A DNA stretch of 64,000 bases, taken from positions 1 to 64,000 of the forward strand of contig JACJOC010000013.1 of the NCBI GenBank assembly GCA_014695345.1. The letters are read 5' to 3'. Within the stretch, counting starts at the first letter, position 1; every line of letters begins with the position of its first letter. Origin of the DNA: Cyanobacteria bacterium FACHB-471 (GTDB taxonomy: Bacteria; Cyanobacteriota; Cyanobacteriia; Elainellales; Elainellaceae). The translations under genes and the position numbers were made by a program. Below are positions 18,820 to 30,047 of this stretch, in pieces. The notes under the pieces are model-generated. The model was not told the origin of the DNA and did no database searches. It was given only the letters and a program-made list of their open reading frames with translations.

Positions 18820-20225
18820 GTCTCTTTCATAGGCGAACCTTTAATTAGGCAAGCATCTACTTCTAGATTTTCGTCAAAACTAATCAGAGCAAGGTGACTA
18901 GGATTTTCTAGCAACGCTTTAGAAACTAGAAAAGCGGCGATCGTCCAGGTCTGATATTTCCTGGCTTCCTTGCCAATCAGTTTCCCCGTTCTGCCGTCAT
19001 AGTATTCGGGCCATTGATCAGGCAATAGGCGTTTCTCAGCAATTTCTAATGCTTTATGAGCTAGATCGTCTCTGCCCATCTTTAACATTGCGGCAGTTAG
19101 AAACCAGAGTAAAACGGGCCAACTGCCGCCATTATGATATGACCAGGGAATGTTCTTAGGATCGCAGCCCGTTATGATTTTCCAATCCCGACCTTCTACT
19201 GCCGGAAAGCAAATTTTTAGCGGCATGTATCCAATCAAATCTTGCCAGCGTTGTTCAATCAAATTCACGATTGCCTGAGATTGTTGCCCCGTGGCAAGTG
19301 AAACAATCACAGACATTAAGTTACCTAGGCCAAAGAAGCGAAAGTCAATTTGCCCTGGGCCAAGATTCCCTGCCAAATAGCCGCTGGTGCCAGAGAGCCA
19401 TTCAATCAGCCAGGAAGGAATGGTATCTGGGTAAACATTGAATCGATTCACAGCCATATCACCAAATTCTTCACCTTTATAGCGGTAAATCTCGTTTAAG
19501 CGCTGAAGGTCAATCCAGTAATATTTCCGTACATGATAGGTGAGATGACTGAGGCGAGTCTCGGCTGCCTCTAGATAAGTCTTGCCTGTAGCGTCTGGTA
19601 ACAGCAGTTCACGGGCTGTCCGCAAGGCGGCATAAAAGAGTGCCTGAATTTCTAACGGATGCCCATACACCCCCATACGCCGGTCAATCATGAATGATCC
19701 GTCGGGCACCAGTAGCGTAGGGAATAGGTCAAATCGAGCTTCCAGACAAAGCTGCAATATCATTTGAATGCCCTGCTGAAAGTCGGCACGGTGAGCCAGG
19801 GCTAAATCACCTGTCGCTTTGACATAAGCCCGCAGGAGAATTAACCACCAAAAGCAGGAATCAATGGGGGCAACTCTGGCGATCGCCTGCTCCCCAAAGT
19901 CAGCCACCAAATATTCTTTCCCTGCCTGCACTTCCACTTTAAAGCTGGCAGGGTGCAGTCCTTGTCCGGGCTGAAAGCAATCTAGTCGCCGTTCACGGCT
20001 CTGAAGCCCCAACACTGCTACTAAAAAGTTACGAACGATGTCTGGCTTGCCTTGCATGAGGAAAACTAGGGCAGACGAGACAAAATCACGCACAAAGCAC
20101 TGATCATAATTCAGTGCCTCCGCTTCGGGATCGCGAGCGGCTACTGTGCCAATCGGCTCACCCTGATAATAAAGAATGGCGGCTTCAAGTGCTGTTTGAG
20201 CCTCATCAATCATCTGTCTGTACAT
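18795..20225 (-). CDS. Alkaline/neutral invertase, GH100
   Basis: Cytosolic sucrose-hydrolysing enzyme of 476 residues, matching the GH100 family length. Family blocks are visible: [19 protein letters not shown] (catalytic Asp), [59 protein letters not shown], and [20 protein letters not shown]. The enzyme splits sucrose into glucose and fructose and lets cyanobacteria use sucrose as a compatible solute or carbon store. It is transcribed on the same strand as the SDR-glucosidase-aquaporin set but separated by the DUF2721 gene, so it is not part of that operon. Its C-terminal 25 codons are overlapped by the convergent DUF2721 gene. Confidence 0.93.
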   Translation of the reverse strand: MYRQMIDEAQTALEAAILYYQGEPIGTVAARDPEAEALNYDQCFVRDFVSSALVFLMQGKPDIVRNFLVAVLGLQSRERRLDCFQPGQGLHPASFKVEVQAGKEYLVADFGEQAIARVAPIDSCFWWLILLRAYVKATGDLALAHRADFQQGIQMILQLCLEARFDLFPTLLVPDGSFMIDRRMGVYGHPLEIQALFYAALRTARELLLPDATGKTYLEAAETRLSHLTYHVRKYYWIDLQRLNEIYRYKGEEFGDMAVNRFNVYPDTIPSWLIEWLSGTSGYLAGNLGPGQIDFRFFGLGNLMSVIVSLATGQQSQAIVNLIEQRWQDLIGYMPLKICFPAVEGRDWKIITGCDPKNIPWSYHNGGSWPVLLWFLTAAMLKMGRDDLAHKALEIAEKRLLPDQWPEYYDGRTGKLIGKEARKYQTWTIAAFLVSKALLENPSHLALISFDENLEVDACLIKGSPMKETHSPNKVI

Positions 20226-20440
20226 TGCGTGCAGTTTGTCTTACCTTGCTTTCCACTCACTCAAACTTGACGGGTGTGCCTGATGTCAAAATGCGATCGC
20301 CTTCTCTCAAATCGGCGTGAAATTAAAGAAAACATCCTTACCTCTATACAAACTCAGGAGCCTTCAAATGGATGGTCATGGCGTATGTGACCTTATCCTA
20401 TCAAGCCTTCATGATGCGGGTTGTAGTTGTCAACGGAAAA

Positions 20441-20484
20441 CCAACATTTATCCAACATTTATCCAACGTGTATCCAACATTTAC
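20441..20484 (+). repeat. Four tandem 11-bp units
   Basis: Consensus CCAACATTTAT. Units at 20441-20451, 20452-20462, 20463-20473 and 20474-20484. The first two are identical, the third reads CCAACGTGTAT and the fourth ends in C. The 11-bp period is close to one turn of DNA. Confidence 0.85.
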
Positions 20485-20599
20485 ACCTGTTGGGGTTGTG
20501 CATGGCTCAATCCAAGCTATTTAAGCCTGCTTAACACTACTAACTTTCAAACTTAGCAACTCCAAACTTAGCGTTGACTTTGACCAGGGTAAGCAGCAT

Positions 20600-20682
20600 G
20601 AATTTCGTAAGGGCATGGCATTGCCATGCCCTTACAGAGGGAATTGAGATCCGTGAATCATACTCGCATTCAGCAACGCCTA
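20600..20682. repeat. Dispersed repeat with 29-base palindrome
   Basis: GTAAGGGCATGGCA at 20607-20620 pairs perfectly with the following 14 bases up to 20635. It is followed by AGAGGGAATTGAG and CCGTGAATCATAC. The same arrangement, with about one change in eight bases, is found at 53456-53535. Confidence 0.8.
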
Positions 20683-20736
20683 AACTTCATCGTCAAACCT
20701 CTTGAATGACATGAGTTTAAAGGAATAAAAGTCCGA

Positions 20737-22113
20737 TTACATATTGGGACACGAAGGCATATCGTCTCCAATCAGCAATCTGGCTAGGCTAGGCAACGCT
20801 TCACCGTAAGTGGGATGAATGTGAACAGACTGCTCTAACAGTCGCCAGGTAGCTTTAGCCTCCATCAAGGACAGGAAGACGTGGACGAGTTCAGCCGCCT
20901 CATATCCCACCAGCGTTGCACCCAAAATTTGGTCGGTATCCTGATCAACGACCATTTGATAAAAGCCGAGGTCATGTCCCCACTCAATTGCTCGCGCAAT
21001 GTGAGCCATTGGTAAGGTGACACAGCGCGCATTAATGCCTTGGTGCTGAGCCTGTTCTAACGTCATGCCGACGCGCCCAACCTGCGGCTCAGTGTAGACT
21101 GCATACCCCAAAACGCGATCGCTACGGGTGCGCCGTTCTCCACACAAAATTGCCTTTAAGCGGCGATAGTCTTCCCAGGAAACGTGCGTGAAAGCAGGCT
21201 GTCTTGCTGCATCTCCGATCGCATAAACCCCAGGGCTGGAGGTTTGAAACTGATCGTCAATTTTGACAAAACCTTGTGAGTCTAACTCCAGATCGGCCGC
21301 CGCTGCATTCAAAGTACTGGTGTTGGGCTTGCGTCCAATTACGACGAGCAAGGCTTCTCCTTGCAGTGTTTCACCGTTATCCAGCGTTAATGTAAATATG
21401 CCATCCGCATGAGTTACCTTTTCGGTATTGACATTGAAATGAAGTGAGATGCCGTCCTGCCGGAATGCTTCTGCTAGCGTGTCGCTGACCTCGGCTTCCT
21501 CTTGAGCCAGGAGGCGATCGCCCCTCACAATCAGATGCGTCTCACTGCCCAGACGCGCCAACCCTTGCCCTAGCTCCAGACCAATGTAGCCCCCGCCAAC
21601 CACTAGCAGGCGAGGCGGTAATTCCTGTAAGTCAAAGAAGTTGCGATTGGTGAGAAAAGGAGTGTCCGCCAAACCCGGAATATTGGGAATCAACGACGAT
21701 GTGCCAGTGTTGATGACCATAAGAGGTGCCTCAACGGTGACATCTCCTGCTGTAACGGTGTGATAATCAGTAAACGAGGCTTCAGCACAAACAACTTGAA
21801 CCCCCGCACTTTCCAGCCGTCGTTTTGTTCCCTGATTAAACTGATGACGAATTCCTCGAACTCGCTCCATTACAGCCGGAAAATCAACCTCAACCTGAGC
21901 ATGAACGCCTAGCTTTTTGGCTAAACGGGCGCGACCGGCGTTATGAGCTGCTGCTAAGAATGCTTTAGAGGGGGTGCAGCCATAGTTAATGCAGCTTCCA
22001 CCTAATGCATCCCGCTCAAATAAGACAACTTTGCGTCCTTCCTTAGCAAAGTCAGCCGCGAGGGGAACTCCACCCTGTCCACTGCCAATCACAATCAAAT
22101 CTGCGGTTTCCAT
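20737..22113 (-). CDS. Class I pyridine nucleotide-disulfide oxidoreductase
   Basis: A 458-residue FAD enzyme of the dihydrolipoamide dehydrogenase / mercuric reductase group. It has the FAD motif IGSGQGGVPLAADFAKEGR, the redox-active pair in GGSCINYGCTPSK (two cysteines four residues apart), the NAD(P) motif VVGGGYIGLELGQGLARLG, YAIGDAARQPAFTH and the C-terminal HIHPTYGEALP with the base His-x-x-x-x-Glu. It lacks the N-terminal heavy-metal-binding domain and the C-terminal vicinal cysteines of true mercuric reductases, and it is not next to lipoyl enzymes. It probably reduces another substrate. It stands alone, with repeat-containing gaps on both sides. Confidence 0.88.
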   Translation of the reverse strand: METADLIVIGSGQGGVPLAADFAKEGRKVVLFERDALGGSCINYGCTPSKAFLAAAHNAGRARLAKKLGVHAQVEVDFPAVMERVRGIRHQFNQGTKRRLESAGVQVVCAEASFTDYHTVTAGDVTVEAPLMVINTGTSSLIPNIPGLADTPFLTNRNFFDLQELPPRLLVVGGGYIGLELGQGLARLGSETHLIVRGDRLLAQEEAEVSDTLAEAFRQDGISLHFNVNTEKVTHADGIFTLTLDNGETLQGEALLVVIGRKPNTSTLNAAAADLELDSQGFVKIDDQFQTSSPGVYAIGDAARQPAFTHVSWEDYRRLKAILCGERRTRSDRVLGYAVYTEPQVGRVGMTLEQAQHQGINARCVTLPMAHIARAIEWGHDLGFYQMVVDQDTDQILGATLVGYEAAELVHVFLSLMEAKATWRLLEQSVHIHPTYGEALPSLARLLIGDDMPSCPNM

Positions 22114-22434
22114 AATTTTCTAACTCATATCAACGATGGGCAACCGCGATCGCTCTAACATTTGCCTGACGGTCAAATAGAAATCGCGGTTTAAGTAGGA
22201 TTTTAAGCAGCAATCCCAAAGATTCCAACTCTAAGGAAAAGGAACTTCCTGTTGACGCTCTTTTCTGAGAACTCTCAGGGCTAACTCAGGCAACTCTCAG
22301 TTTTGCCGTGCATCCTAACGGTTAGTCCGATCGCCCAAGCAATAGATCATTCCAAAAATTCTAACAAAGAGAGGTTTCTAGCATGAAGCTCAAGTCAATG
22401 AAGCGTCATTCAATAGCCTCAATTGAGATAAGGC

Positions 22435-22512
22435 GTAGGTTGAGTGGAGCGGAGCGTAACCCAACAAAACCCAAGCTACCGTTGGGTTACGCATTCGCTT
22501 CACCCAACCTAC
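22435..22512. repeat. GTAGGTTGGGT palindromic repeat
   Basis: Arms 22435-22465 and 22481-22512 are nearly complementary, starting GTAGGTTGAGTGGAGCG and ending CACCCAACCTAC. The same family is at 13393 and 49148. Open frames across it are artefacts of the repeat. Confidence 0.8.
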
Positions 22513-22598
22513 AGTTCTTACTTCGCCTATCTGATGGTCATCCAGAGTGTTTGCAGTACAATTCCAATGAGCTGGAATGAGTCGCATCAATGCGATTG

Positions 22599-22913
22599 CT
22601 ACCATTGAAAATTTAGACATTGATCTCCTTGATAAGTCAGAATCCCTTTCTCACCTTCAGCGATCGCGTCGTACAAACTTCCTACTTTCAAGGTTATGGT
22701 TCTCCCTGATTCCAACTCAAAAACAACATATCGTGGAGTAGAGGAATAGCCTCCCCGTGTATCCCCCAATTCTCTCGCACTAGAATATTTTGCGGCGACT
22801 CGTGCGGGGGAAGACAATACAGGTTGCTGTTGCAGTTTCAGTTGCTTCCGTATCTCCAGGAAGATGGAAATAGCCGCGAGAACGAAGAAACCGACAACTA
22901 ATAATGTATCCAT
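22599..22913 (-). CDS. DUF2500-like small membrane protein
   Basis: A 104-residue protein with one N-terminal helix (MDTLLVVGFFVLAAISIFL) and a soluble domain with the pattern YVVFELESGRTITLKVGSLYDAI, then EGEKGILTYQGDQCLNF. That pattern (aromatic-valine strand, Gly-Arg, EGxxGxLxxQGxxxxxF) matches the DUF2500 family of unknown function. AAGGAG lies just upstream of ATG 22913. It follows the two kinase genes on the same strand, 51 bases after the response-regulator hybrid start region, but transcription from a separate promoter is likely. Confidence 0.75.
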   Translation of the reverse strand: MDTLLVVGFFVLAAISIFLEIRKQLKLQQQPVLSSPARVAAKYSSARELGDTRGGYSSTPRYVVFELESGRTITLKVGSLYDAIAEGEKGILTYQGDQCLNFQW

Positions 22914-22964
22914 TGATTCTCCTTGAAGCTCCTACTGCATCATTTGCTCATTCATGACGGTACT

Positions 22965-24461
22965 CTAAACCTTAGGTGCGTAAGGTAGGATGACAGTAAA
23001 AGTTGTTCCAACATCAAGCTCACTAGTGACCTCAATTTGTCCTTGATGCAGTTCCACACACCGTTTGGCGATCGCTAACCCCAAGCCTGTTCCTTGAAGC
23101 AGTTGAGCGTTAGATGCTCGAAAGAAGGATTCAAACAGTTGGGCTTGTTCTGGCTGGGGAATACCAATGCCCTGGTCTTGCACCTGAAACACAACCGTTT
23201 GTTGGTCTAGCACATAGGTGTAGTCAAGATGAACTCTTCCACCTGCAGGTGAATACTTAATGGCATTATTCAGTAGATTGGAGAGGATCAGACGGAGGAG
23301 CGTTTTATCCATCCAGGTTCCTGGCGCATCATCTGAGTGTGTGAATATGATCTCATGGGAATCAGAGAGATTGAGGAAGCATTCTTCTAGTAGATCCTGG
23401 CATAACGGCTCTAGATCGATTGGAGCAGGATTGAAGGGTAAACGCTCTGCTTCAACTCGCCCCATGATTAACACATCTTCCATCAGTTGATTCATCTGTT
23501 GGACGGAGTCTCTAATTCGCTGTATGTAGCCTCTCATTCTGTTGTCAAACATCTCTCCCCCTCGTAGCTCTAGCAATTCGGACGCTGTCCGAATCACAGC
23601 TAGGGGGTTGCGAAACTCATGCGAGACGGTTGAAATGAATTGAGATTTGAGTTGATTCAACTCTTGTTCTGTTTCTAATGCTTTTTGCAATAACTCACTT
23701 TGACGGTAAGCACTCATGTCCCAAAACACCACAACGACTCCACCGATTCCCTCTAGCTGACGATATAGAGGAGAGGCACTATCACCAATGGGGATGCGAT
23801 CGCCATTCCGGTTTATCAGAGCCGTGAATTCTTTTAGGAAAGCAACTTCCTGAGTTTGTAGAACTTGCGTTACAGGATGCTCAACCGGCAGATCGGTCAC
23901 TTCATCTACAAGACGCAACACCTCCGTTATGTCCTTGCCAGATGCCTCAGCTTCTCGCCAACCCGTCAAGCCCTCTGCCGCCGGATTCATGAAGGTGATT
24001 AATCCCTGTTCATCTGTTGCGATGACTGCATCATTCATGGAGTGCAGCAGCGTTGCCAGGTAAGACCGATTGGTTCGCAGTTCCTTTTCAACCTGATGCT
24101 TAAACAGCGCTAACTCAACCGCAACGCGCAGTTCTCCTGAGTTGAAGGGCTTAACAATGTAGCCCAAGGGAAGAGTGTTTTTTGCTCGCTGTAACGTGTT
24201 TTCATCGGCATAAGCAGTTAAAAACACAATGGGGATATCGTGTTGGCTACAAATTTGGCTAGCCGCAGTGATACCATCCATCTCCCCCTTTAACATCACA
24301 TCCATCAGCACCAAGTCGGGTTCAGTCCGGTTCACTTTGTCGATCGCCGTCGCACCAGAGGAGGCTGTGCCAACGACGGTGTAACCGAGCTGCATTAGCT
24401 GACTAGCAATCGTGCGGGCAACGATAACCTCATCTTCAACCACTAAAATTTTGGCTTCCAT
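22965..24461 (-). CDS. Response regulator-PAS-histidine kinase hybrid
   Basis: A cytoplasmic 498-residue signalling protein. Residues 1-120 form a receiver domain with phospho-acceptor Asp54 (LVLMDVML) and the conserved Lys in YIVKPF. Residues about 130-250 form a PAS domain (NDAVIATDEQGLITFMNPA). The kinase part has the H-box VSHEFRNPLAVIR with His281 and ATP-binding motifs DQGIGIP and GTGLGLAIAK. No membrane segment is present, so the signal is cytoplasmic or arrives by phosphotransfer. It lies 84 bases downstream of the large kinase-ATPase gene on the same strand and is probably its partner, receiving phosphate from it (inference). Confidence 0.9.
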   Translation of the reverse strand: MEAKILVVEDEVIVARTIASQLMQLGYTVVGTASSGATAIDKVNRTEPDLVLMDVMLKGEMDGITAASQICSQHDIPIVFLTAYADENTLQRAKNTLPLGYIVKPFNSGELRVAVELALFKHQVEKELRTNRSYLATLLHSMNDAVIATDEQGLITFMNPAAEGLTGWREAEASGKDITEVLRLVDEVTDLPVEHPVTQVLQTQEVAFLKEFTALINRNGDRIPIGDSASPLYRQLEGIGGVVVVFWDMSAYRQSELLQKALETEQELNQLKSQFISTVSHEFRNPLAVIRTASELLELRGGEMFDNRMRGYIQRIRDSVQQMNQLMEDVLIMGRVEAERLPFNPAPIDLEPLCQDLLEECFLNLSDSHEIIFTHSDDAPGTWMDKTLLRLILSNLLNNAIKYSPAGGRVHLDYTYVLDQQTVVFQVQDQGIGIPQPEQAQLFESFFRASNAQLLQGTGLGLAIAKRCVELHQGQIEVTSELDVGTTFTVILPYAPKV

Positions 24462-24545
24462 TAGAATATCCTACTGGAGACAGACTGCAAGTTTCTCTCG
24501 ATCATAGAGAAACCTGTTCTTCAAGACTGGCAGTGATATCCTACT

Positions 24546-27500
24546 TCAATTGGGATTCAAAAGCGCTGCCTGCGGAAACTTAATTCTAAAGGTTGTTCCG
24601 TGGTCTCGTTCAATAGTCAGATTACCCTCCAGCTGTTCGACAACCAGGTCATGGACGAGCGAAAGTCCCAAAGATTGGCTATATTTCCAGTCCACAGTTT
24701 CTGGTAAACCGACGCCATTGTCTCGAATGGTTAACTCAATCTGCTGGTGTGAAGGTGACGGCAGATAAATCTGAATTTCGCCAGTGCGATCGCCCGGAAA
24801 TGCATACTTTAGAGCATTCGAGATCAATTCATTCACAATTAACCCACAAGGAATTGCCTGATCAATATTGAGCAAAACGCTGGCAATGTCCATGTGAAGG
24901 TTGATGTGACTAGGACTGAGTTGGTATGAGGTAATCAGGTTACTTGCCAGACTGGGAATATAGTCTGATAAGTCAACCTCACCAAAATCAGACGAAGCAT
25001 ATAGCTTCTTATGGATCAGTGACATTGACTCAATTCGATGCTGGCTTTCGCGCAGAATGTTAGTCGCTGCGGTATCCGTCACGCTTTGAGCCTGGAGCTG
25101 CAGCAGTCCAGAAATAATTTGTAAGTTGTTTTTGACGCGATGGTGAATTTCTTTAAGCAGCACTTCCCGTTCACTCAAGCTGTATCGGAGTTGTTCTTCA
25201 GCCCGACGGCGATCGCTCACTTCTTGCTGCAAGGCGTAATTATTTGCTTCTAGCGTTTGAGAATAGATTTCTAACTGTTCATACAGTCGGGCATTTTCCA
25301 AGGCGATCGCCGCTTGTGCGGTCAAAACCTGCAAGATAACTGCCCGATCCAGGGTAAACGCATCGGTGGTGAGATTATTTTCTAGATATAGAATTCCGAT
25401 CAGCTTGCCGTGTCCTTGAATAGGTGTACACAAAACGGATTTGGGCTGTCGAGACTGGATATAACGATCGCCAGCAAAGCGCATTTCTCGAATCGCATCT
25501 TCTAGAATAATGGTTTTCTGTTTTCGGATCACATACTGAATCAGTGAAATCGGTAGTTGGTCCGTGTCTTCTAGGGATGTGGATGAGTGAACAACGACCT
25601 CGACTGGATCAACGGTTCCAGTTGCTTCAATGCGGAAGTGCTGATTGGTTTGCAGCAAGAGCGTTCCGGCTTGCGCTCCAGCATTTTGCAGTACCAGAGT
25701 CATGAGTTGCTCTAGCAGTTTTTCCAGATTGAGTTCTCCAGAAAGCACCCGAGACGCTTTGACCACAGTTGCTAAATCCAGCGTCTCAGCATGGCTGCTG
25801 TTTGTCGTAGTCAAGGAAACATTTAGATTAACGCCTGTCGATGCGCTCCGTTGTTGCAACAAATTGGGATAGCGTGCTTCTAGCGCGTCTACTTTAGCCA
25901 TTGCTCCCCACCTTAGGTAGCAATACTGCGCTTCTTGCAGATAAGCTCTAGCCAGGATTTCCTTGCCCCGCTCCAGATAAAACAGAGCTGTCCGTTCATA
26001 GGCTAATGCTTGCTCGTGGATATAACCGTGTTCTTTCGCAAGATCCACTGCACGATCATAGTTAGCGATCGCTTCTGCATCTTCTCCTAACACTTGATAT
26101 CGCTCTGCTTCGATCAAATGCCATCGGTGCAGATTATTTGTCGGCGCGTGGTATGCCCAAAGCTGCATTTTCTCCTGATTCTTGGTTATCCGTTGCAGAA
26201 TAGCTGACTGCACTTCCGGGCTGGCAGTGGGGTATTGCATCAACCGCGCCAGAGAATCATAGAAGTAAAAAATTGGAAAGACTGCGTTAGAGCGTCCACC
26301 CTCAGGATAGCGGTTTGCCTGATTAGCATTTTCTACAGCCCTGTCTGCATCCTGAAAATAGCAGCTCAGCAACAGTTTATTGAAGTATAGATAGAACAAT
26401 CCCTTATGGTGGTTTGCCTGCTGCAATAGCGGTAATTCTTGGGACTCATTATAGGCTTCACCTACCAACAGGGTTGGATTGGGGGTAGATTGTGTCAAGT
26501 TTGCGATCGTTTGCTGGTAAACCTGAAGTGCATTGGTATTCGTTGATTCTTTGAGCTGCGTTAGTGCTTCAACATAATCTGTGATCTTGTGTTGTACCTC
26601 TGCTAATGGCATTCCCACAAAGAAGCAGTGATCGCAGTGATGCAAAATGCTGTAACCCGCAAATTCAATGTCGCCTGACTCAATCCCTAACTGATAAGCC
26701 TCTTGTAACGGCTGAATGGTTTCTCTAAGATGAACTTTGCAAAATCGAACCGAGCAGTTTGCCATGAATAAGGTCTTACATCGAAGCAGAGAATTGGGAA
26801 ACTGCTCCAACAGGCGAAGCCCCAATTCAACAAACTGATAGCTTTGGTCCAGGTCTAAAACCACGCAGTTCAAGATGTTGGCATAGGCTGCATACGCAAA
26901 TGCCGACAGCTCATGGTTGCCATACTCAATAGACAAATTCACCATCTTGAGGATGAGCAGAGGAAAGAGCGGCGGCGCAGCTTGATAGGAAGGGGCAAGC
27001 AGATGAGTCAAAATCCGGAGACTCTGAATGGCGATCGCATCGGTCATAGGCGGCAAATCAATGAGGGTCTGAATTCGCCGATCAGCCAGCATTGCAGCCG
27101 TTTCACCAAATGCAGCTTCAATCTCCGCACTAGTGGGTGATACGGGCAAAATTACCCCAAACTCCTCTAAGGTCTTGAGTCCGATTTGCAGCGCAGCTAA
27201 AAACTGCATTTGAGAACCATATGCCTGAATCTGCACCTCGTAGATCTTGACCTTATCGGGTAGACTTCGAGCGTGTGTCAGCACAATGGCTGTAAATTGC
27301 TCGGTCTGCTCCAGATCGCCATTCAGATAAGCTGCCTCAGCCGCCAGAGTGTAGAGTGCTAGCGTCAGGTAATACTCGGTGTGCCAGGAATCTTGCGGTA
27401 ACAGGTCTAGGGCAGTTTTGAGATACTGCATAGTTGCGCTATGGGCAGCCGAGGCTTTGGCTTTCTGGGCTGCAATCAGGTTCAACCGCACCAGTTCTTG

Positions 27501-29819
27501 TCGCGCTGCCGATGGGATAAGTTCTACCCCAATATTCAGTTGATTCACAATATCAAAAATGTGCTGTTCTCGTTGTTCTGGTGGGGTGTGTTGCAAGATT
27601 TTCTGTCCGATCTGCCAATGAATCGCAGGTCGTTCTGCCACGGAGTTAAGGGAATAGGCTGCTTGCTGAATCCGGTCGTGGGCAAACTTGTACTCCATTC
27701 GCAACGCATCACCTGGTTTAGGAATGCCTAACTCAATTCGCTTATAGCTATCGTTAAGCGGAATGATCAAACCGATGTTGACCGCTTCTTTGAGCAGTGC
27801 GATTGCCTGCACTGCATCAGCTTCTTGAAGAACACTCACCGACTGTAAAACAAATGTCAATGTTTGCAGATCGAACCGATTACCAATACAGGCCGCATAT
27901 CGCAATCCATCCTGGTTGTTTTGCTGTAAACGTTGAATTTTAATCACAAGCAATTCCACTACATTGTCGGTGATATTGCGTTGTTGAATCTCGGCGATCG
28001 CCCATTTCCACTGGTTATTCTGATAATCAAACGTGAGTAGCTGTTCGACATACAGCGCCCGCAAAAACTCATTGATGAAGAAAGGATTGCCATTAGTTTT
28101 GGTCAGCACCAGATCTGCCAGAGGTGCAACCTCCTCCATAGAACGATTTAGGGTGTCCACTAATAAGTGTTGGATATCCAACTTTTGTAGGGATGAGAGG
28201 GCGATCGCCTGAATGGGGATTCCTGCACTTTGCATCTCTGCGATCGCTTGAGTTAAAGGATGAGTAGCATTCACTTCATTGTCTCGATAGGCTCCAATTA
28301 AGAACAGAAAAGGAACCTTTGTCGTCATCAACACCTGGATCAATTGCAGCGATGCGGCATCAACCCACTGCAAATCGTCTAGAAAGACAACGAGCGGGTG
28401 ACTAGGTTGAGCCAAGACCTGAATAAACTGCTGCAATACCCGATTGAAGCGATTTCGGGTTTCTGTGGGCGGCAGTTCTGGTACAGGGGGTTGTGGACCT
28501 AAAACCAGTGCCAGTTCAGGAATCACATCCACCATCACCTGAGTGTTGGGTTCTAGCGCGGATAAGAGTTGCGATCGCCAATCATTCAATTGAGTTTCCG
28601 GCTCGGTCAACAACTGCTCTACCCACCCAGAAAACGCATTGACGAATGCAGAATAGGGAATATTACGCTGATATTGATCAAACTTTCCGGTAATAACATA
28701 TCCCCGCTGCTGGGTAATCGGCTTGTAGATTTCCTGCACTAACGATGTTTTACCAATACCGGAGTAACCGGAGATGAGCATGAGTTCGCTTTGAGGAGAG
28801 ACAATGTTCGAGGCTAGATTCCCCCATTCCTTATCCTTTATTTCCTCCCCCTTCCTATTCCCTGCTCCTACCACCCGCTCAAATGCCGCTAACAATGCCT
28901 CAACTTCTTGATTTCTACCATACAGTTTTTGAGGAATCTGAAAGGTTTCTGAACTGTCGTATCGCGCCAAAGGGAAGGCTGCAACTTCTTGTGTAGTTTG
29001 CAACTGAGTCAGACAGGTTTCAAGATCAGATTGAATGCCCCGACAGCTTTGATAGCGGTCTTCTGCGGTTTTTGCTAGCAGTTTCATCACGATCGCAGAG
29101 ACGGGTTGGGGAATCGTGGAGAGGCGATCGCTCGGCGAAACAGGATTTTTGGCTAAGTGACAGTGAACTAATTCCAGCGCATCATTGGCAGTAAAGGGAA
29201 GTTGCTGGGTCAGCAGTTCATATAGCGTCATGCCGAGAGAGTAAAAGTCAGTGCGGTAGTCAATCGATCGATTCATCCGCCCAGTCTGCTCTGGAGACAT
29301 ATAGGCAAGAGTACCTTCTAAGATATCCGGGTTACGGAGCGTAGGGGTTTCTCGGGTAATTCGACTGGCAATGCCAAAATCAATCAGCTTAAGCTGCCCA
29401 GTCGTCGGATTCCAGACAATATTAGAGGGGTTAATGTCTTTGTGAATGACCTGCTGCTGGTGTACTTGCCCTAAAATCTCAGTGATCTGAATTCCTAGAG
29501 TAAGCGCTTCTGTAAGAGTAAGCGCCCGCTGAGTCAGCCAGTAGGCTAAAGATTCTCCAGCAAAATCTTCTAGAAACATCACCAGGGTATTTTGATAAGT
29601 TTCAATGCCATAGACCTGGATTACCCCTTCCAGATTTAGCGATCGGGTAATTTCGTGCTCTTGTCGATACCGCGTCAACTCATCGGGGGTGGGATAGTCA
29701 GGCTTTAGCGCTTTAAACACCAGCGGCTGCAAATCTAGCTCCCGCACCCCTCGATACACTAGCGAATTCGCGCTTTCATAAATCTTTGAGCCAATGAAAT
29801 AGCCAGGAAGGGATAGCAT
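24546..29819 (-). CDS. Ser/Thr kinase-ATPase-GAF-histidine kinase
   Basis: A 1757-residue multidomain sensor typical of filamentous cyanobacteria. Residues about 1-270 form a Ser/Thr kinase with HKDINPSN and LIDFGIAS (in place of HRD and DFG) and [16 protein letters not shown]. An ATPase follows, with Walker [14 protein letters not shown] near residue 350 and [13 protein letters not shown] long helical repeat region (about 700-1350) contains TPR-like segments. A GAF domain occupies about 1390-1530. The histidine kinase of the HisKA_2/HWE type has [17 protein letters not shown] near 1555 and [13 protein letters not shown]. It senses an unknown signal, and the next gene on the strand is a receiver-kinase hybrid. 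Confidence 0.92.
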   Translation of the reverse strand: MLSLPGYFIGSKIYESANSLVYRGVRELDLQPLVFKALKPDYPTPDELTRYRQEHEITRSLNLEGVIQVYGIETYQNTLVMFLEDFAGESLAYWLTQRALTLTEALTLGIQITEILGQVHQQQVIHKDINPSNIVWNPTTGQLKLIDFGIASRITRETPTLRNPDILEGTLAYMSPEQTGRMNRSIDYRTDFYSLGMTLYELLTQQLPFTANDALELVHCHLAKNPVSPSDRLSTIPQPVSAIVMKLLAKTAEDRYQSCRGIQSDLETCLTQLQTTQEVAAFPLARYDSSETFQIPQKLYGRNQEVEALLAAFERVVGAGNRKGEEIKDKEWGNLASNIVSPQSELMLISGYSGIGKTSLVQEIYKPITQQRGYVITGKFDQYQRNIPYSAFVNAFSGWVEQLLTEPETQLNDWRSQLLSALEPNTQVMVDVIPELALVLGPQPPVPELPPTETRNRFNRVLQQFIQVLAQPSHPLVVFLDDLQWVDAASLQLIQVLMTTKVPFLFLIGAYRDNEVNATHPLTQAIAEMQSAGIPIQAIALSSLQKLDIQHLLVDTLNRSMEEVAPLADLVLTKTNGNPFFINEFLRALYVEQLLTFDYQNNQWKWAIAEIQQRNITDNVVELLVIKIQRLQQNNQDGLRYAACIGNRFDLQTLTFVLQSVSVLQEADAVQAIALLKEAVNIGLIIPLNDSYKRIELGIPKPGDALRMEYKFAHDRIQQAAYSLNSVAERPAIHWQIGQKILQHTPPEQREQHIFDIVNQLNIGVELIPSAARQELVRLNLIAAQKAKASAAHSATMQYLKTALDLLPQDSWHTEYYLTLALYTLAAEAAYLNGDLEQTEQFTAIVLTHARSLPDKVKIYEVQIQAYGSQMQFLAALQIGLKTLEEFGVILPVSPTSAEIEAAFGETAAMLADRRIQTLIDLPPMTDAIAIQSLRILTHLLAPSYQAAPPLFPLLILKMVNLSIEYGNHELSAFAYAAYANILNCVVLDLDQSYQFVELGLRLLEQFPNSLLRCKTLFMANCSVRFCKVHLRETIQPLQEAYQLGIESGDIEFAGYSILHHCDHCFFVGMPLAEVQHKITDYVEALTQLKESTNTNALQVYQQTIANLTQSTPNPTLLVGEAYNESQELPLLQQANHHKGLFYLYFNKLLLSCYFQDADRAVENANQANRYPEGGRSNAVFPIFYFYDSLARLMQYPTASPEVQSAILQRITKNQEKMQLWAYHAPTNNLHRWHLIEAERYQVLGEDAEAIANYDRAVDLAKEHGYIHEQALAYERTALFYLERGKEILARAYLQEAQYCYLRWGAMAKVDALEARYPNLLQQRSASTGVNLNVSLTTTNSSHAETLDLATVVKASRVLSGELNLEKLLEQLMTLVLQNAGAQAGTLLLQTNQHFRIEATGTVDPVEVVVHSSTSLEDTDQLPISLIQYVIRKQKTIILEDAIREMRFAGDRYIQSRQPKSVLCTPIQGHGKLIGILYLENNLTTDAFTLDRAVILQVLTAQAAIALENARLYEQLEIYSQTLEANNYALQQEVSDRRRAEEQLRYSLSEREVLLKEIHHRVKNNLQIISGLLQLQAQSVTDTAATNILRESQHRIESMSLIHKKLYASSDFGEVDLSDYIPSLASNLITSYQLSPSHINLHMDIASVLLNIDQAIPCGLIVNELISNALKYAFPGDRTGEIQIYLPSPSHQQIELTIRDNGVGLPETVDWKYSQSLGLSLVHDLVVEQLEGNLTIERDHGTTFRIKFPQAALLNPN

Positions 29820-29896
29820 GATTGATTCGCCTCAAGCAACTGCTATGCTCCTTCAATTAAATCACTCCTGGATATAGCGCTATAACGTTTCTCCAA

Positions 29897-29957
29897 AAAG
29901 GGCTACAGATGGAAGGACACCCCGCTCTGCGGGGTGTCCTTCCATCTGTAGCCCTTT
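29897..29957. repeat. 29-bp perfect palindrome, dispersed family
   Basis: Arms 29897-29925 and 29929-29957 pair fully around a TCT loop; the core is GGCTACAGATGGAAGGACAC. A second copy with a matched A-to-G/T-to-C change in the stem lies at 61463-61515. It sits between two divergent genes, so it is not their terminator. Confidence 0.9.
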
Positions 29958-30047
29958 ATTAGCATTGGTATTACACGCATCCTTTAGGACACGGTTTTGG
30001 ATGAGGGATCACGGGAATCCTAAAGCTGCTGACTTCCCCTTCCTCCC

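Larger units (their letters stand above)
20226..20736. other. Intergenic region with two repeat types
   Basis: No gene is supported in this 511-base gap. It holds four tandem 11-bp units at 20441-20484 and a dispersed repeat with a 29-base palindrome at about 20600-20682. Several open frames here read through the repeats and show no protein-like features. Confidence 0.6.

Noticed and set aside
20317-20556. 79-codon open frame on the plus strand
   Set aside because: It runs through the four 11-bp tandem units, so its sequence is repeat-derived.
20737-22113. Mercuric reductase
   Set aside because: It has the active cysteine pair but lacks the C-terminal vicinal cysteines and the N-terminal metal-binding domain, so only the general class is claimed.
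22383-22580. 65-codon open frame on the plus strand
   Set aside because: It is translated across the GTAGGTTGGGT palindromic repeat at 22435-22512 and shows no conserved protein pattern.
29897-29957. Terminator for the flanking genes
   Set aside because: The palindrome lies between divergent genes, upstream of both starts, so it cannot end either transcript. It is treated as a dispersed repeat.
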